In this document: positions 9,068-20,000 of the stretch, one piece after another
Position numbering within the stretch: position 1 is the stretch's first letter
Layout of the letters: each line of letters starts with the position of its first letter
Assembly (NCBI GenBank): GCA_902610255.1
Contig: CACLUX010000001.1
Coordinates: forward strand, 178,512-242,511
DNA from: an uncultured Alphaproteobacteria bacterium
GTDB taxonomy: Bacteria > Pseudomonadota > Alphaproteobacteria > HIMB59
Reading direction: 5' to 3'
DNA length: 64,000 nt
The notes under the pieces: model-generated
Seen by the model: only the letters and a program-made list of their open reading frames with translations
Databases searched by the model: none
What the model was told of the DNA's origin: nothing
Made by a program: the position numbers and the translations under genes

Positions 9068-9676
9068 TTAGTTAACCATACTTCCACCGTCATTATTTAG
9101 ATTAACCATTCTGCCGTCTTGTTCCAATTTGCCGCGGATCTTCTCTAATGCTAGACGAATTCTTGATTTTACAGTGCCTAACGGGATTTTAGTGATCTCA
9201 GCGATTTCACCATGTGATTTTTCCTCAAAGAAATTCATTTTTAGCAGATCTAGTTGATCTTTTGGTAAATCATCTAAATATTGTGCAACCATTTCAAACT
9301 TTTGATCATGTTCAATATTCTCATCTGCTTTAGATTCGACGGGAGGCAAAATGGCAGTTTCAATGTCCTCCAAGACCGCTTTTCTTGTTTTTCTTAAAAT
9401 ATCAATTTTTTTGTTTCGAGCGATAGTATAAATCCAGGTGCTTGGAGAGGCCACAGACGGATCATAATAATCAGCTTTGGTCCAGATAATAGTCATGGTT
9501 TCTTGAATGATTTCCTCTGCAATGGCATCATCCGCACCTGACTTCATCAAAAAAGATTTTAGCCTGGGACCAAAATAATCGAAAATTTTCTTAAAACTTC
9601 CAATATCTTGTCTTTCAGCAATATTTTGAAGCGCCTCCACAAAGGGATTTTTAACTTTAACCATTAATCTATACAT
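9068..9676 (-). CDS. ECF RNA polymerase sigma factor, RpoE/ECF11-like
   Basis: 202 residues with sigma region 2 (AEEIIQETMTIIWTKA, then STWIYTIARNKKIDILRK) and region 4 (LDLLKMNFFEEKSHGEIAEI...LGTVKSRIRLALEKIR). Pairing with a ChrR-type cupin gene points to the photo-oxidative/singlet-oxygen ECF class of Alphaproteobacteria. I do not see the TGATCC-type -35 motif of that class upstream, so autoregulation is not supported by eye. The start at 9676 has a GGA about 9 bases upstream; an in-frame ATG at 9664 is the alternative. Confidence 0.9.
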   Translation of the reverse strand: MYRLMVKVKNPFVEALQNIAERQDIGSFKKIFDYFGPRLKSFLMKSGADDAIAEEIIQETMTIIWTKADYYDPSVASPSTWIYTIARNKKIDILRKTRKAVLEDIETAILPPVESKADENIEHDQKFEMVAQYLDDLPKDQLDLLKMNFFEEKSHGEIAEITKIPLGTVKSRIRLALEKIRGKLEQDGRMVNLNNDGGSMVN

Positions 9677-9743
9677 CTATATATTTCCATTTATTATTTT
9701 AAAAATCAATCTTAATTGGTATATTCTCTGACATTAAATCAGC

Positions 9744-10220
9744 ATGTTTAAACAAAAATTATCATATTTGACTTTATGCTTATGTTTTTTAATAACTAAT
9801 TTGTTTGCCAGTCATTCCGTTGACTTTGAGCACGGCAAGTGGTCCTTTAAAAAAATAAACAACAAAACATGTTCAATTTTTCAGGTACCGACTTCAGAAA
9901 AAGGAGACTACACAAATAGAGGAGCAGTAATTTTTTATGTATTCAAAGAAGGCGAAGCTGAATATGTAAGAATAGACGCTGGTTATCCATATGACTCGCA
10001 AAAATATGTTAAAGTTACGATTGACTCGAATAATTATCAATTTTTTGGAGAGGATGACTCTGCTTGGTCGATGGCAGACGATACTGTTATCATTAAAGCT
10101 TTAAAAGCTGGTAAAAAAATGACAGTTGTCGGGTATTCTAAAAGAGGTACAGAGACAACAGATACATACACGTTAATTGGTTTTACTAACGCGTATAATT
10201 CTCTTCAACAAGACTGCTAA
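9744..10220 (+). CDS. IalB-like secreted protein
   Basis: 158 residues with a Sec signal peptide (basic start, hydrophobic core to about residue 22, likely cleaved after LFA). The mature part resembles the invasion-associated locus B family. It has a '[19 protein letters not shown]' strand, DSAWSMADD, a KAGKKM turn, [19 protein letters not shown] and a terminal Cys that could pair with Cys ~43 (NKTCSIF). IalB-type proteins are periplasmic or surface proteins common in free-living Alphaproteobacteria, and the invasion name reflects Bartonella only. It lies 4 bases upstream of argG. Confidence 0.78.
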   Translation: MFKQKLSYLTLCLCFLITNLFASHSVDFEHGKWSFKKINNKTCSIFQVPTSEKGDYTNRGAVIFYVFKEGEAEYVRIDAGYPYDSQKYVKVTIDSNNYQFFGEDDSAWSMADDTVIIKALKAGKKMTVVGYSKRGTETTDTYTLIGFTNAYNSLQQDC

Positions 10221-10224
10221 GAAA

Positions 10225-11418
10225 ATGAAAAATAAAATTGTTTTAGCCTACTCAGGCGGATTGGACACAAGCGTAATACTGAAATGGCTGCAAACTGAAT
10301 ATAATGCAGATGTCATCGCTTATGCAGCGGATCTTGGCCAAGGAGCAGAGTTAACTGAAGCGAAAATCAAAGCAAAAAAACTTGGTGCAAAGACAATATA
10401 TATTGAAAATTTAAAAGAAGAATTTGTTCGAGATTATGTTTTTCCTATGTTCCGTTGTAATACAATTTATGAGGGTGAGTATCTTCTAGGTACATCAATA
10501 GCTCGACCATTAATTGCTAAGAGACAAATTGAAATTGCAAAAAAAGAAAAAGCTAATGCTGTGTCTCATGGAGCAACAGGTAAAGGAAATGACCAAGTAC
10601 GATTTGAATTTTCATACTATGCTTTAGAACCTAAAATAAAAGTGATTGCCCCTTGGAGAGAGTGGGATTTATCATCAAGAACTAAACTGTTAGAATTTGC
10701 TACTAAAAATAAAATCCCTATCATGAAACACAATAAAAAGGAGTCCCCTTATAGCGTTGATGCAAATATTCTTCATCGATCTGCTGAAGGAAAGATACTT
10801 GAAGATCCGTGGAAAAGACCGCCTGAAAATGTTTTTGGTATTTCAAAAAGCCCTCAGTCAGCGCCAAACAAAGAGACAGTGATAACTATTCAATTTAAAA
10901 ATGGTGACCCAATTGCTATAAACGGAAAAGCACTCTCACCTTTTAACCTATTAGAAAAACTTAATAAATTAGGCTCTCTTAATGGAATTGGAAGAGTTGA
11001 TATCGTTGAAAACAGATATGTAGGAATTAAATCACGTGGTGTCTATGAAACACCAGGCGGTACAATTCTTCTAAAAGCACACCGTGCTATTGAAAGTATT
11101 ACTCTTGATAGAGAAGAGGTTTTTACAAAAGATGAACTTATGCCTAAATATGCAAGATTAATTTATAATGGATATTGGTTTGCTCCAGAAAGGGTGATGA
11201 TGCAAAAAGCAATTGACGCCACGCAAAAAAGAGTAAACGGACAAGTAAAGCTTGTTCTTTATAAAGGCAATGTGATTGTCATTGGAAGACAGTCGCCTAA
11301 TAGCTTATATGACGAAGATCTAGCAACTTTTGAGACTTCTAATTATGATCAACGTGACGCAGAGGGTTTTATAAAACTCAATGCATTAAGGTTAAAAAAA
11401 AATAAACTTAAATTCTAG
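10225..11418 (+). CDS. argG: Argininosuccinate synthase
   Basis: Joins citrulline and aspartate with ATP to give argininosuccinate in arginine biosynthesis. With the start at 10225 the protein is 397 residues, standard length; an in-frame ATG at 10177 would add 16 residues lying inside the IalB-like gene and is unlikely. The PP-loop AYSGGLDTS is at residues 7-15, with [29 protein letters not shown] and the GRVDIVENR region following as in all class I enzymes. Convergent with the TolC-like gene. Intact. Confidence 0.95.
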   Translation: MKNKIVLAYSGGLDTSVILKWLQTEYNADVIAYAADLGQGAELTEAKIKAKKLGAKTIYIENLKEEFVRDYVFPMFRCNTIYEGEYLLGTSIARPLIAKRQIEIAKKEKANAVSHGATGKGNDQVRFEFSYYALEPKIKVIAPWREWDLSSRTKLLEFATKNKIPIMKHNKKESPYSVDANILHRSAEGKILEDPWKRPPENVFGISKSPQSAPNKETVITIQFKNGDPIAINGKALSPFNLLEKLNKLGSLNGIGRVDIVENRYVGIKSRGVYETPGGTILLKAHRAIESITLDREEVFTKDELMPKYARLIYNGYWFAPERVMMQKAIDATQKRVNGQVKLVLYKGNVIVIGRQSPNSLYDEDLATFETSNYDQRDAEGFIKLNALRLKKNKLKF

Positions 11419-11461
11419 GTCAAAAAATTTCCTTAGCTTTAGACTCATTCATTTTGCCAAT

Positions 11462-13873
11462 TTATCCCTGGGTCAAAAAATAATCTGATATTCCTAGTTC
11501 CATTATATCGGCAATTACATTTACAATTTGATCTTTATGTTCTGGTCCTACTAAAATCCTGTACATTACAGGATCTGAAACTAATGTTGGCCTAACCTCC
11601 ACACGTGTACCTATTTTTTTTGCTACATCATCAGCAACAATTTTTGAGACTTTTTCTTTCTTAAAAGCACCAATTTGAATAAACGCTGATTGATTGGGAT
11701 CATAAGAAGTCATTGACTCTATTTGACTCCCGAGACTGTCATTGAGAGCAGCAATTAAAACATTTTTACTGGGCTTGGGCTTAGATTTTATTTTGAAACT
11801 TGAGTCAAAGATTATGTCAGATGTTTCCTCTACATTTTGTTGCTCTTTAAAATTGAGTGCTGCTATTAAAGAGTCAAGCTGTTCCTCATTTACTTCCTCA
11901 TCAAAGATAATGATACTTTTAAGTTTTGCTTCAAGTATCTCGTTTAGTTCATCTAATAGGTCTTCATTAATTTTTTCCTCAGGAGCGTTTTTAGGGCGTA
12001 AATTATTTGTATTCCAACTAAGTGTAAATGTATCAGAAATATTTGTGATATCGTTACTCGCTTCAACTATTAAATCTAATGATCCCATAGCAAATGGCGG
12101 ACTAGCAACAAAAGTATATTGTGAAGGAAGGAATACGAGCCATGATGGTAAGGCATCCCCATTAGCCATCTTTACGCTGTATCTAGTTTTGCCACTACCC
12201 TCTAAGTAAAATGTTTTCTCATCAAATTGAAATATAAAATCCACGAAATCATAATTTGATAAATTCACATTCTCTTCGACTATTTTTGCTGATTGAACAA
12301 GGACAGGGTTTTGCTCATTCAATGGTATAGTTACAAACGAATTATATTTTTTTGTCCAACGATTTAAATTTTCTTTAAGAGCCAATGCTAATTCATTATC
12401 GCTGATTTGAGATAAATTTTCTGGAGTAAAGTTCATTCCCACAGATGAATACAGCGTTCCCAGGCTATATTGTAATTCAGCATATGCAATGTCATTTCTC
12501 AATTGCGAAACAAGTAGGCTTGCTTCTTCTCTGATCATTTCTAATTCTCCAAAACGAGATATTTTTTGAGCATTTGAAATTAAATCATTAATTCTCTTAG
12601 CAACATTAAGGTAGTGTTTAGCGTTACTATACTCTCTTAAACTTTGTGCATAGTTGATATTAGCAATATGGACTTGAGATAAAACAGCCATTGAAACAGC
12701 TAATCTTTGCTCTTCGATGAGTTTTTCATTAATTTGATTAATGTCATTGATGTTACTTGCTTGAAAAATATTCAATAAATTGGCGCCAAAAACAGCACCG
12801 TACTCCACATTATCTTTGTTTAACAAATACTTATTAGAGTCATAAGTCCATGTGGCATTAAATTGAAGTGATGGAAACAATGAGAGCATGGAAGCTTTTG
12901 CCTCTTGAGCTGTAACTTTTTCTTGGTATCTAACCTCTAAAAGTTCTGGTCTTGAAAATAATGCTGCCTCTTCTTGTTCTTCTAGAGACATATTTAACTC
13001 CGTTAGAGGCTGTTCTGTTTTGATTAAAGTATATTCTTGATTTGGTAATAGTCCCATTAATTTAGATAACTGTGCGCGTGAGTCCATTAAAGCTCGACGC
13101 TGTGTATTTAAAATTTGTAAAACATCCAGTAATTCTTTTTGGTACAATAAAGCATCCATAGGCGAACTAATTAAAAGCTCTTCAATGTATTCATAATCAT
13201 CTAAAGCTGCATTAACCCTATCCATTAAAGGATTTATTTGACTTAATAGCTCGTCAGCAGAAAGTGTCTTCCAATAGGCATAAATAACTTCTTTTGTTAA
13301 ATTATGAATAGCCTTACGTTCTAACTCTTTTGAAATTAAATATTTGTTAGCTTGCTGACCTGCTCTGACATAAGACAAACCAAAGTCTAATGCATTCCAA
13401 GTGAAACCTATGTCATATGAATTTGAGGGTGTTTGTTGTGAAAGAGTGTATGTAGGGCTATCGGCAATAGCCTCTGCAGCCGTATTTTCTGTGCCAGTAA
13501 TATCATTTCCAGCGCTGTCTTTTTCAGCAGTCATATTAACACTCGTTGAAGCAGGATGTTTTTCTAAAACTTTATAACCTGCATTGACTGATAGTTTCGG
13601 CAACATATCAAACTTGACCACATCTATTTGGCCCTGACTTAATGCGGAGTCCATTAGATTCAATCGTAAATCACGGTTATTTTTGATTGCGATCGCAATA
13701 GCCTGGTAAAGATCAATTTCTAAAGGGGCACCTTCAGATGTTTGTTTGAGATACTCTAAATCTTTTTGTGATGAAAGCTGGACTTCTTCTTTTACAATTG
13801 GCATGGGTGTCTTTGAACACCCCCAAATGAAAATTGTAGCAATAAATACAACAAAAACCTTATAATTAGCCAT
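11462..13873 (-). CDS. TolC-like outer-membrane lipoprotein with CADG and SPOR domains
   Basis: About 803 residues from the ATG at 13873, which has GGGGAAAG just upstream; an upstream in-frame ATG at 13909 would spoil the lipoprotein signal. The signal peptide ends in a lipobox (IFIWGC). Residues ~45-490 form the two long-helix repeats of an outer-membrane efflux protein: IDLYQAIAIAIKNNRDLRL, RPELLEVRYQEKVTAQEAKA, and the QLRNDIAYAELQYSLGTLY end. This is followed by a cadherin-like (CADG-type) domain at ~560-620 (GDALPSWLVF...), an acidic linker, and a C-terminal SPOR domain at ~728-803 (IQIGAFKKEKVSKI...YRILVGP). SPOR domains bind denuded septal peptidoglycan, so the channel may be held at the division site. 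Divergent from the giant protein gene and likely its outer-membrane exit; this domain fusion is unusual. Confidence 0.85.
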   Translation of the reverse strand: MANYKVFVVFIATIFIWGCSKTPMPIVKEEVQLSSQKDLEYLKQTSEGAPLEIDLYQAIAIAIKNNRDLRLNLMDSALSQGQIDVVKFDMLPKLSVNAGYKVLEKHPASTSVNMTAEKDSAGNDITGTENTAAEAIADSPTYTLSQQTPSNSYDIGFTWNALDFGLSYVRAGQQANKYLISKELERKAIHNLTKEVIYAYWKTLSADELLSQINPLMDRVNAALDDYEYIEELLISSPMDALLYQKELLDVLQILNTQRRALMDSRAQLSKLMGLLPNQEYTLIKTEQPLTELNMSLEEQEEAALFSRPELLEVRYQEKVTAQEAKASMLSLFPSLQFNATWTYDSNKYLLNKDNVEYGAVFGANLLNIFQASNINDINQINEKLIEEQRLAVSMAVLSQVHIANINYAQSLREYSNAKHYLNVAKRINDLISNAQKISRFGELEMIREEASLLVSQLRNDIAYAELQYSLGTLYSSVGMNFTPENLSQISDNELALALKENLNRWTKKYNSFVTIPLNEQNPVLVQSAKIVEENVNLSNYDFVDFIFQFDEKTFYLEGSGKTRYSVKMANGDALPSWLVFLPSQYTFVASPPFAMGSLDLIVEASNDITNISDTFTLSWNTNNLRPKNAPEEKINEDLLDELNEILEAKLKSIIIFDEEVNEEQLDSLIAALNFKEQQNVEETSDIIFDSSFKIKSKPKPSKNVLIAALNDSLGSQIESMTSYDPNQSAFIQIGAFKKEKVSKIVADDVAKKIGTRVEVRPTLVSDPVMYRILVGPEHKDQIVNVIADIMELGISDYFLTQG

Positions 13874-13953
13874 TCTTTCCCCGTCAAAAATAACAGCATA
13901 AAATCTCATAATTGTGGATAAAAAACAACTAAGAAATTCTTATATATTTTTAC

Positions 13954-13979
13954 AAATTCAATGAAAATCCATTGAATTT
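13954..13979. promoter_or_regulatory. 10-bp perfect inverted repeat between the TolC-like and giant-protein genes
   Basis: AAATTCAATG (13954-13963) and its exact complement CATTGAATTT (13970-13979) are separated by six bases. It sits in the 149-base divergent space, about 80 bases from one start and 44 from the other. There is no T-run after it on either strand, so a terminator is unlikely; an operator shared by both transcripts is the simplest reading. Confidence 0.45.
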
Positions 13980-14022
13980 ATTGTATATTTCTGGGCTGGA
14001 GAGATAAGAGGAGAGTAAATAA

Positions 14023-17000
14023 GTGGCTGATAAACAGAAAACTTATCCACATTTTAGCATTCAAATGCTGGAACCGAGAATCATGTTCGATGGTGCTGCT
14101 GTTTATGCTGCTAGTGAGTCCATTGAAGCTGTCGAAGACCAAATTCAAAACAACTCTCTCAATGAAACTGACCTTTCAACAAATTTAAAAGCGATTACAC
14201 ACAATAATAATGACTCGAGAAAAGAAATTGTTTTCATAGACAAGGGCGTTGATGATTATCAAACAATCATTAACTCTATCGATGACACAAAATCTATCTA
14301 TTTAATTGACTCCAACGAAAACGGTTTTGCAAAAATGCAGAGTATTTTGCAAGATCAAAGTGACATCGATGCAGTACATATAATAGGACACGCAAGTACT
14401 GGTCAGGTAGTACTTGGAAATTCTATATTAAATTCGGAAACGATTAATTCTTTTAGCACTACACTTCAATCAATTGGTAACTCGTTAACTCAAGACGGTG
14501 ACTTATTATTCTATGGTTGTAACTTGGCTCAAGGTGATCAGGGAAAGTTACTTATTCAACAAATTGGAAATATCACTCAAGCAGATATCGCGGCCTCTGA
14601 TGATATTACAGGTAAGGGTGGTGATTGGAACTTAGAAAAAAAATACGGTATCGTTGAAACTAATGGAATTAGTGTTGTTGATTACAAACACTCTCTTCTT
14701 CAAAATGGAATTTCATCATTAGATGGTTTTGTAGAAAATACGGGAACTAATTTAAGAGCGGGTAATAATGATGCTGGAACTGCTGCCTCTGCCTCTAATC
14801 ACACTGATGGCAACAAACCCTTTGTTATTACCTTAGAGAGAGAAAATATAAACTCAGGCTCATTTACTTTTTACAAGACCACAAGTACATCTAATGGATT
14901 TGAGGAAAATAATAGTGGTGTCCAAACGTCAGGCCCTGACATAACATCAGGCACTACTACTGTTGATGCCTCATCAATCAATATGAATTCATATTATGTT
15001 TATGCTACAGAAAACTCAGGAAGAAATGATGTGAGGAAAGTAGTTTTTGATAATGAAATACTAGGTGTTTGGTTCAATATGAATAATATCATTGCATATT
15101 CGGGAGTTGATAAAAGTGGAGCGACTTATCACACAATAAGCCAACACGGTAATGGCGGCCAAAATGCTTGGAGCACAGAGAAATTAAAGTGGACTTGGAG
15201 CACAAGTGTTACAGATTCTAGCAAACCTTCAGGCCATAAAAGTGACTGGTTTGGTGTCGATACTGACTCAAATACACTTTATGTGGGATTTAATAATGGT
15301 GCACAGCATGGTGACATCATAAGAGTATTTACTAGAACAGGAAATCAAGCACCTGATGCAGTAAATGATACTGACAGCGTTAATGAGGACGCTACGGTTA
15401 CCAAAACAGGATCTCAGAATGATGTGCTTAACGATGACAGTGACCCTGATGGAGATACAATTACTGTAACAAAAATTAACCATAACAGTGGCACTGACTC
15501 AAATGTTTCCGCAGGAAGTACATATAATAGTAGTGGCACATCAGTCACTGGAACATATGGAACTTTAACTATTGGAGCTGACGGTTCTTATACTTACGTC
15601 GCTGATCAAGATGCAGCAGATGACCTGGACGCGGGTGATCAAGTAACAGATGTTTTCGTTTATACTATTTCAGATGGTGCACTCACAGACACTGCCAACT
15701 TAACTATTACAGTTACAGGTATTAATGATGCCCCTGTTGCTGTTAATGATACAGATACAGTTGCGGAAGATGCTACAGTTATAAAGACAGCTTCGCAAGA
15801 CGATGTAATGAACGATGACTCTGATCCAGATGATAGCGCGAGCCTAAGTGTATCAAATATAGCGCATACAAATGGTAACTCTGGATCTGTTTCTTCAAGC
15901 TCGACTTATGAAAGTAGCGGTACACAAATAGTTGGTACCTACGGTACTTTGACAATTGGTGCAGATGGCTCTTATAAATACATAGCTGATCAAACAGCAG
16001 CTGATGCTTTAGACGTTGGAGACAGCATAGATGATGTCTTTACTTACACATTGTCGGATGGTACAGACACTGACACTGCAACATTAACAATTACAGTAAC
16101 TGGTGTGAACGATACACCGAGTGCCCAGAATGATGTGGGTGTGATTGATGAGGGTGAAACATTGACAGTTACAAATGGGGCAAATGCCAACGAAACCAAT
16201 GACTCTGGTAGCACATTTAATGCAACAGGAGAACATTCAGGTGACATAATTAATACCAGTTCAAGCTCTCATGTTGACAGTGACCCTGACGCATCTCCTA
16301 CATTAAGAATTTCAGCAATTCAACCTAGTGGTGGTTCATCTTCATCTGTTACTAATAATACCTCCTATGACAGCAATGGCACTTCAGTAACAGGAACTTA
16401 TGGTACTCTTACCATTGGATCAGACGGTTCATATAAATATGTTGCTAGGGACAGCATATCAGGATTTAGTGCCAGTAGCTCTAACCTAACTGACACCTTT
16501 ACTTATACTCTATCAGATGAACACGACGCAACAGATACCGCAACTCTGACGATTACACTTATTGGTAAAGATAATGAGAACCCAAGTGCAACCGATAACA
16601 CCAATGCAGTAGATGAAGATGACTCAGTGACTGTTACTGATGGAACGACTGGCGTCACAGGAGATGTTCTTATAAATGATACTGATCCTGAAGGAGATAC
16701 TCTTAGTGTTTCAAAAATAAAAAAGAACGGAGGAGATTTCTCTAACGTTACATCAAGCAGTACACATTTAAGTAATTTTACAACAGTTACCGGAACTTAC
16801 GGTACTTTAAAAATTGGTGCTGACGGATCTTATATATATACAGCAGACCAAAGTTTGGCCGACGACTTGGATGCAGGCGATACAGTTACAGATGTTTTTG
16901 TCTATGAAGTCTCCGACGGTAATACCGGATCAGATACTGCAAATATAACAATTACTGTCACAGGTATAAACGACCCGGTTGTTGCTACCGATGACACTGA

Positions 17001-20000
17001 TGCCGTTAACGAGGACGCTTCAGTGACAAAAACTGGAGCACAAGATGATGTATTAAATGACGATACAGATGCGGATGACTCAGCATCTATAAGTGTGTCG
17101 AAAATCAAACATAGCACTGATAGCGGATACACTTCTGTTACATCAAGCAGTACACATTTAAGTAATTTCACAACAGTTACCGGAACTTACGGTACTTTAA
17201 AAATTGGTGCTGACGGTTCTTATATATACACAGCTGATCAAACAGCAGCTGATGCTTTAGACGCAGGTGATACAGAAACCGATGAGTTTACATATGAAGC
17301 CACTGACGGCTCACTTACAGCTACCGCAACTTTAACAATAACTGTAACGGGAGTGAACGATGCTCCTGTTGCACAAAATGATACAGGGACCATTAATGAA
17401 GATGGAACTTTGACTGTTATCAATAGCAGTAATGATAATACTGTAACACCCGCATCTCTTGATACTGGTTCTCCATATGCAACTACAGATACAACTCGTT
17501 CTGTAGCATTTAATCATGATGGGACTAAAATGTTTGTTCTTCATCATAGCAATTCACCAGATATCTCTGTACATACTTTAACAACTGCTTTTGATATAAA
17601 TACTGCTACTCAAAGTAGTACAACAGACATTTCTTCTCACGCAGGTAATCCACGTGGTATAAGATTTAATAATGATGGTACGAAGCTGTATATAAGCAAT
17701 GGCTCAGGAGCTAATAAAAAGATTCATGAATTTGCTTTATCTACAGCCTATGATGTTTCCTCATTACCAACACCTACTTCAACTGTCATAAGCGGTCAAG
17801 ACGGCAACCCTAGAGGTTTTACTTTTAATACTGATGGAACTAAAATGTTTTTACTGGGAGATATTAACGCTACTGTTTATGAATATTCTCTATCAACCGC
17901 TTTTGATTCCTCAACAATTTCATACACAAGTAGAAGTTTAGATTTTAGTGCAAAAGAAGAAACACCAAGGGGAATTTCATTTAACGCAACAGGCACAAAA
18001 TTGTTTATCACAGGTCAGCAAAATGATGATATTTTAGAATACGATCTTAGTACCGGTTTTAACTTATCTACAGCAACATTTAATGGTGCATTTGATGTGA
18101 GTAGCTATGCAGATAACCCAACTGATATTATATTTAATAATGATGGATCCAAAGCATTTTTAGCTCGAGCATCAAGTAACGGAATCCAATCTTTTTCACT
18201 TTCAAGTCCATATAGTTTTGTAGACATCACCGGCGAATATACCGGCGATGTAATAGATACAACCTCAAGTTCAAACAAGGACTCTGATGCTGACGCTAGT
18301 GCTTCTTTGAGAGTTTCAGCAATTCAACATAGCTCAGCAGGCTCTTCCACAGCTGTAAGCAATAATACTACTTACGGTGCTTCTGGAACTACCGCGGGCA
18401 CAACTGTTAGCGGAACTTATGGTCAACTAACCATTGGTTCAGACGGCTCATATAAATACGTTGCTAACGACTCCGATGCGGACGCTCTTGATGCAGGCGA
18501 TATAGTCACAGACGTATTTACTTACACATTGACTGACGGGACTGCAACAGACACCGCAACAATTACTATCACAGTTATTGGTATAAACGATACTCCTACC
18601 GCACAAGACGATGAAGGTGCAATAACAGAAGATCTCACTTTGACTGTCACAAACGGATCAAATTCCAACATTTCTGGTTCTCTTGACACAACAGGAGAAA
18701 ATTCAGGTGATGTTTTAGACACCTCCTCAAGCTCTCATAAAGATACTGATTTAGATACATCAGCCTCTTTAAGCGTAAAGCTCATTAGAAAAAATCTTGG
18801 CACAGACTCTTCTGTTCAACCGGGAAGTTCTTATAACAGTAGCGGTACCTCCGTAACAGGAACTTATGGTACTCTTACAATTGGTGCAGACGGATCGTAT
18901 AGTTATGCTGCTGATCAGGCAGCTGCAGATGCCATTGCAGCTGGAGAGAGTCAAAATGATGTGTTTGTTTACACCATAACGGATGGCACGCAAGATAATA
19001 CAGCAAATATTACTATTAAAGTATTAGGGGCAAACGATAACCCATCAGCACAAAATGATGTCGGCGTCGTCAATGAAGGATCTACACTAACTGTTCAAAA
19101 TAGTGCAAATGCAAATGTTGACGGCAGTTTTGATGCAAACGGCGAACACTCAGGTGATGTCATCCATACAACTTCAAGTTCACATAAAGATAGTGATCTT
19201 GATACAAACGACACTCTTAGAATCACTCAAATTAAAAAAAGTGGTGGCGATAATTCTAATGTTTCTTCAGGGAGCTCCTATAACAGTAGTGGTACATCTG
19301 TAACGGGCTCTTATGGTACTTTGACAATTGGCGCAGATGGTTCTTACACATATGTAGCAAGTTCTAATATTTCAGGATTAAGCGATGGTGCTACAGTGTC
19401 TGATACTTTTACATACACTTTATCCGATGGAACAGCAACAACCACGGCAGATCTCGTACTGACTGTCATTGGAGGTGCAGCAGGCAATGAAAGCCCAGTA
19501 GCTGTTAACGATACAGATAGTGTGAATGAAAATGCATCTGTAACTAAAACTGGTGCTCAAAATGATGTTTTAAATGATGATAGTGATCCAGATGGAGATA
19601 CTATTAGAGTTGATCAAATTCAACATAGCAGTGCAGCCTCAGGTACATCAGTGAGTAATAACACTACTTACGGTGCAAGTGGAACCACCACGGGCACAAC
19701 TGTTACTGGAACTTATGGTCAACTAACCATTGGTTCAGACGGCTCATATGTATACTCAGCAAATCAAACAGCTGCTGAAGCACTTGCTGCAGGGGTTCAA
19801 GAGGATGATGTTTTTACCTATAGAATTACTGATGGTTCTGCAACCGCAACAGCAACACTAACAATTACAGTTACAGGCGTGAATGACGCCCCTGTAGCTG
19901 TTGATGACACCGATAGTGTAAACGAAAATGAAACTGTTACTAAAACAGGTTCTCAAAATGATGTTTTAAATGACGATACAGACACTGATACAGGCGCTTC

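Noticed and set aside
9660..9744. TGATCC-type ECF11 promoter upstream of the sigma factor
   Set aside because: No match to the -35 consensus could be found on the minus strand in this space.
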